Shown: positions 32,655 through 34,927 of the stretch, in pieces | Layout of the letters: every line of letters begins with the position of its first letter | How positions within the stretch are numbered: position 1 is the first letter of the stretch | Assembly: GCF_014359905.1 (NCBI RefSeq) | Contig: NZ_JACIYP010000057.1 | Span: 1 to 34,927, forward strand | DNA length: 34,927 bases | Origin: Hoeflea sp. | Lineage (GTDB): Bacteria; Pseudomonadota; Alphaproteobacteria; Rhizobiales; Rhizobiaceae | Direction: 5' to 3' | Translations under genes and position numbers: made by a program | The notes under the pieces: generated by a model | What the model was told of the DNA's origin: nothing | Databases searched by the model: none | What the model saw: only the letters and a program-made list of their open reading frames with translations

Positions 32655-33461
32655 TCAGAGGGAGAACTGTTCGCCGAGGTAAAGCCTGCGCACATCGGCG
32701 TTGGCGACAATGTCGGCGGGACGCCCGTGGGTCAGAAGCACGCCCGCATTCATGATGTAGGCGCGGTCGATGAGACCGAGCGTTTCGCGCACATTGTGAT
32801 CGGTGATCAGCACGCCGATGCCGCGGCGGGTCAAATGCCGGACCAGATCCTGAATATCGGCGACCGCAATCGGGTCAACGCCGGCGAAGGGCTCATCGAG
32901 CAGCATGAAGGTCGGGTCGGACGCCAGCGCCCGGGCAATTTCCAGCCTGCGCCGTTCCCCGCCGGACAGGGAAATCGATGCCGCCTTGCGCAAATGCGAG
33001 ATGTGGAATTCCTCAAGCAAACTGTCGAGCTTTTCCTCGCGCTTGGCGCGGTTCTTTTCGACGACCTCCAGGACCGCACGGATATTGGCCTCGACGCTCA
33101 GGCCCCGGAAGATCGAGGCTTCCTGCGGAAGATAGCCGACGCCCAGACGGGCGCGGCGGTACATCGGCAGGGTGGAGACGTCATGCCCGTCGATCTCGAT
33201 CGTGCCCGCGTCAACAGGCACCAGCCCGGTGATCATGTAAAAGCAGGTGGTCTTGCCGGCCCCGTTGGGGCCGAGCAGGCCAACCGCCTCGCCCCGGCGC
33301 ACACCGAGCGACACGCCGTCGACCACGCGGCGCGACTTGTAGGTCTTGGTGAGATTGCGGGCAATCAGCGTTCCATCATAGCGGCTCGCATCTTCCGGCC
33401 CCCGATCCGGGGCGGCGGGATCGCGCTTTCCGCCAAGCGATGAAAATATGGCGCGGATCAC
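32655..33461 (-). CDS. lptB: LPS export ABC transporter ATP-binding protein LptB
   Basis: The 268-residue ATPase drives LPS extraction with LptFG. The Walker A motif [21 protein letters not shown]-loop region [16 protein letters not shown], signature [20 protein letters not shown], Walker [14 protein letters not shown] and switch His in [11 protein letters not shown] are all intact. An unconserved N-terminal extension of about 30 residues precedes [16 protein letters not shown]. The start is a GTG overlapping the lptA stop (GTGA, 33458-33461), so translation is coupled. Confidence 0.96.
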   Translation of the reverse strand: MIRAIFSSLGGKRDPAAPDRGPEDASRYDGTLIARNLTKTYKSRRVVDGVSLGVRRGEAVGLLGPNGAGKTTCFYMITGLVPVDAGTIEIDGHDVSTLPMYRRARLGVGYLPQEASIFRGLSVEANIRAVLEVVEKNRAKREEKLDSLLEEFHISHLRKAASISLSGGERRRLEIARALASDPTFMLLDEPFAGVDPIAVADIQDLVRHLTRRGIGVLITDHNVRETLGLIDRAYIMNAGVLLTHGRPADIVANADVRRLYLGEQFSL

Positions 33462-34012
33462 GGTTGCGGACGCGACTTCGGGTCAAGCTGGATCATCACC
33501 CGGCGCCCGCAGCTGTCGAGCTTGGCCTGGCCGTCCTTCATGCTGACCGTCAACTTGCAGCCGATGAAGACATTCTCGTCGTCGGTGAGCACCACCTTCT
33601 CGCCCGAGAGCACCAGCACCTCGTTGATCATGTTGAAATTGCCTGTATCGGCCGTGGCAGTCTGCGTGTCCGCCTGAATGAATACCTTGTCGTAAAGTTC
33701 GATCTCGCGGATCTGGGCGGAGCCCGATGACACCGAACCGCCGTCCTTGTCGTAGTTGACGATCATCCTGCCAGCCTGCAGCACCGTTTCACCCTGGACG
33801 ACCTTGACGTTGCCGGTGAAGGTGGCCTTGCTGGTTACCTCGTCGATCTTGAGCTGGTCGCTTTCAATCTGGATCGGCTCGTCATTGGAGAGCGCCAGGC
33901 CCTGCATGCGTTTTTCGGTATCCTGGGCAAAGGCAGCGGGCACCGGCAGGATCAGGCCGGCGGCAATCAACGCCACGACTATTTTCAGGACAAACAACGC
34001 GCTTTTTGCCAT
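33458..34012 (-). CDS. lptA: Periplasmic LPS transport protein LptA
   Basis: The protein has 184 residues from ATG 34012; an ATG at 34030 would overlap lptC and has a poorly spaced ribosome site. A Sec signal ([22 protein letters not shown]) is followed by the OstA/LptA beta-jellyroll ([74 protein letters not shown]). LptA oligomers bridge LptC in the inner membrane to LptD in the outer membrane. It lies one base after lptC and overlaps lptB. Confidence 0.93.
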   Translation of the reverse strand: MAKSALFVLKIVVALIAAGLILPVPAAFAQDTEKRMQGLALSNDEPIQIESDQLKIDEVTSKATFTGNVKVVQGETVLQAGRMIVNYDKDGGSVSSGSAQIREIELYDKVFIQADTQTATADTGNFNMINEVLVLSGEKVVLTDDENVFIGCKLTVSMKDGQAKLDSCGRRVMIQLDPKSRPQP

Positions 34013-34013
34013 A

Positions 34014-34694
34014 TCAGTTCGTCTTTCCATCCTTCGGCTTGAGCGCCGAGGGGTTGATCGTCATGCGGACCTTGTCCTGGAAAATGATGACGCGGCCCTT
34101 ATCCTGCATCTTCATGGATTGCGCAACCACCGAGGCCTCCTCGGACCGGATGGAAACCGGGTCGGATGTCGTCAGATTGCCTCCGGCCAGATCGATGTCG
34201 GCAGACTGCAACTCGGCCTTCATGCCGGCCTCGCTGGTCACCGTGAAGGCCTGGTCGAACCTGAGCGTCTCTGCAACCCTGTCATAGATGCCGCTCAGGG
34301 CATTGAGGACGGCCTTGTCGCCATTGGAAACGGGCAGGTCGGCGACGATCTCCTCAAGCACGATGACATCCGGCGTGGCCAGATCCTGGATCGCCCGCGC
34401 GGCCCGCATGCTGTAGGGCCGGGCGTCCGATCCCTGGCCGCTCATCACCGGGTTCTGCATGACGAGTTTTCCGTCGCGCAGGGAAACGGATTCGATCTCG
34501 ACGCCTTCGGGCCCCAGCGTATCAATCCAGGAGACGGCGACGAAGGCGACGAGAACCAGGCCCGCTGAAACCGGCAGCAGGATCTTGAGTGCCCGCACAA
34601 TCCGGGAATGCCTTTGCGCAAGCTGGTACTGAGCATGCGACCGGCCGGCGTAATCGCCACTGCCCGGCATTTCTGAGACTGTCGATGTGGTCAT
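34014..34694 (-). CDS. lptC: LPS export protein LptC
   Basis: The 226-residue protein starts at ATG 34694; a GTG at 34712 adds six residues. A cytoplasmic tail of about 35 residues precedes one membrane helix (LLPVSAGLVLVAFVAVSWI). The periplasmic LptC fold follows (DGKLVMQNPVMSGQGSDARP, YSMRAARAIQDL, FTVTSEAGMKAELQSADIDL, and VRMTINPSALKP). LptC receives LPS from LptBFG and passes it to LptA. It is the first gene of the lptC-lptA-lptB unit, with a plausible promoter about 95 bp upstream. Confidence 0.92.
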   Translation of the reverse strand: MTTSTVSEMPGSGDYAGRSHAQYQLAQRHSRIVRALKILLPVSAGLVLVAFVAVSWIDTLGPEGVEIESVSLRDGKLVMQNPVMSGQGSDARPYSMRAARAIQDLATPDVIVLEEIVADLPVSNGDKAVLNALSGIYDRVAETLRFDQAFTVTSEAGMKAELQSADIDLAGGNLTTSDPVSIRSEEASVVAQSMKMQDKGRVIIFQDKVRMTINPSALKPKDGKTN

Positions 34695-34787
34695 ATGCTG
34701 CTGCGGTCCCACGGGTTTTCAGCGCCAGTCCAAGCACGTCCGGTCTTCGAAACCGGGTGGCTGTTGCGGACGGCTTCGCATGCCAAT

Positions 34788-34816
34788 AAGGTATTTTTGC
34801 GAAGCGCTTGATACAA
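34788..34816 (-). promoter_or_regulatory. Candidate promoter of the lptC-lptA-lptB operon
   Basis: TTGTAT (34816-34811), a 17-bp spacer and TACCTT (34793-34788) on the minus strand precede lptC. A palindromic AAGCGCTT lies in the spacer. Confidence 0.4.
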
Positions 34817-34876
34817 TTTGCCATGCATTGGCCGCAATGGCAAAGCAATGCCGGTACGGTTGCTTCTCAAATGTGT

Positions 34877-34927
34877 TCACCACTCGTGCAGCGCCACACC
34901 GGCCCGGCCGCGGCTCAATCGGAGACC
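34877..34927 (-). CDS. Possible 3' end of a gene upstream of lptC (partial)
   Basis: One minus-strand frame entering at the window edge ends with RAGVALHEW and a TGA at 34879-34877. In many Rhizobiaceae, as I recall, a ribonuclease D gene precedes lptC, but these 16 residues are too few to identify it. The call rests on position only. Confidence 0.15.
   Translation of the reverse strand, partial: GLRLSRGRAGVALHEW

Noticed and set aside
1..34927. tRNA, rRNA, CRISPR, insertion sequence or prophage content
   Set aside because: No cloverleaf-like T-loop sequences, regularly spaced repeats, transposase or integrase motifs were seen on either strand.

Overview
The window is GC-rich, densely packed alphaproteobacterial chromosome, most likely from a Hyphomicrobiales/Rhizobiaceae-type organism. 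The evidence is gene order as I recall it for that group (yidC-engB-argB, HAD nucleotidase-dapD-dapE, truA-fmt-def, lptC-lptA-lptB-rpoN-hpf-ptsN, hsp20-DUF1150), CTTGAC-type promoters, and an intergenic palindrome of the rhizobial CTACAGCG...CGCTGTAG type. I cannot name the genus. No rRNA, tRNA, CRISPR array, insertion sequence or prophage is visible. Most long reading frames opposite real genes are GC shadows.

Layout. 1-2407 (+): 3' part of yidC, then engB. 2450-5622 (mostly -): an accessory block of msrB, a secreted FAS1 (fasciclin) protein, a frameshifted coiled-coil gene, an RskA-like anti-sigma factor and an ECF sigma factor, lying between engB and argB. 5835-7650 (+): argB, then a MerR-type regulator (preceded by a 16-codon leader ORF and a 19-bp-spacer promoter) with a carboxymuconolactone-decarboxylase-like protein. 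7642-11910 (-): the decayed remnant of a PEP-mutase/isocitrate-lyase-family gene coupled to a methylguanine methyltransferase gene, a DUF900 lipoprotein hydrolase, an EamA transporter and a diguanylate cyclase. 12061-18305 (mostly +): HAD nucleotidase, EF-hand protein, a LOG-family gene on the opposite strand, dapD, a DUF805 protein, a small orphan protein behind an operator-like dyad, dapE and a membrane protein. 18378-24414 (-): cheW and a chemoreceptor gene, then truA, fmt, a frameshifted orphan antitoxin gene, and def. 24538-28504: rmuC, ribokinase, a ParE/ParD-like toxin-antitoxin pair and a nucleoside hydrolase. 28663-34694: hsp20-DUF1150 on +, then ptsN, hpf, rpoN, lptB, lptA and lptC on -.

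How the genes work together. dapD and dapE serve lysine/diaminopimelate synthesis and argB arginine synthesis. def and fmt handle N-terminal formyl-methionine and truA modifies tRNA. lptC, lptA and lptB export LPS. rpoN, hpf and ptsN form the classical sigma54/ribosome hibernation/PTS-Ntr cluster. The nucleoside hydrolase and ribokinase plausibly salvage ribose from nucleosides.

The best candidates for new biology are: (1) the sigma/anti-sigma/FAS1 block, where the sigma operon and the FAS1 gene share an AAAC-N17-CGT promoter-like element; (2) a textbook sigma54 promoter placed just past the rpoN stop codon and pointing antisense into rpoN; (3) a putative RNA thermometer hairpin over the hsp20 ribosome binding site behind a sigma32-like promoter; (4) the coupled leader ORF in front of the MerR gene; (5) three independent gene-decay events. 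All promoter and RNA calls are by eye and untested.
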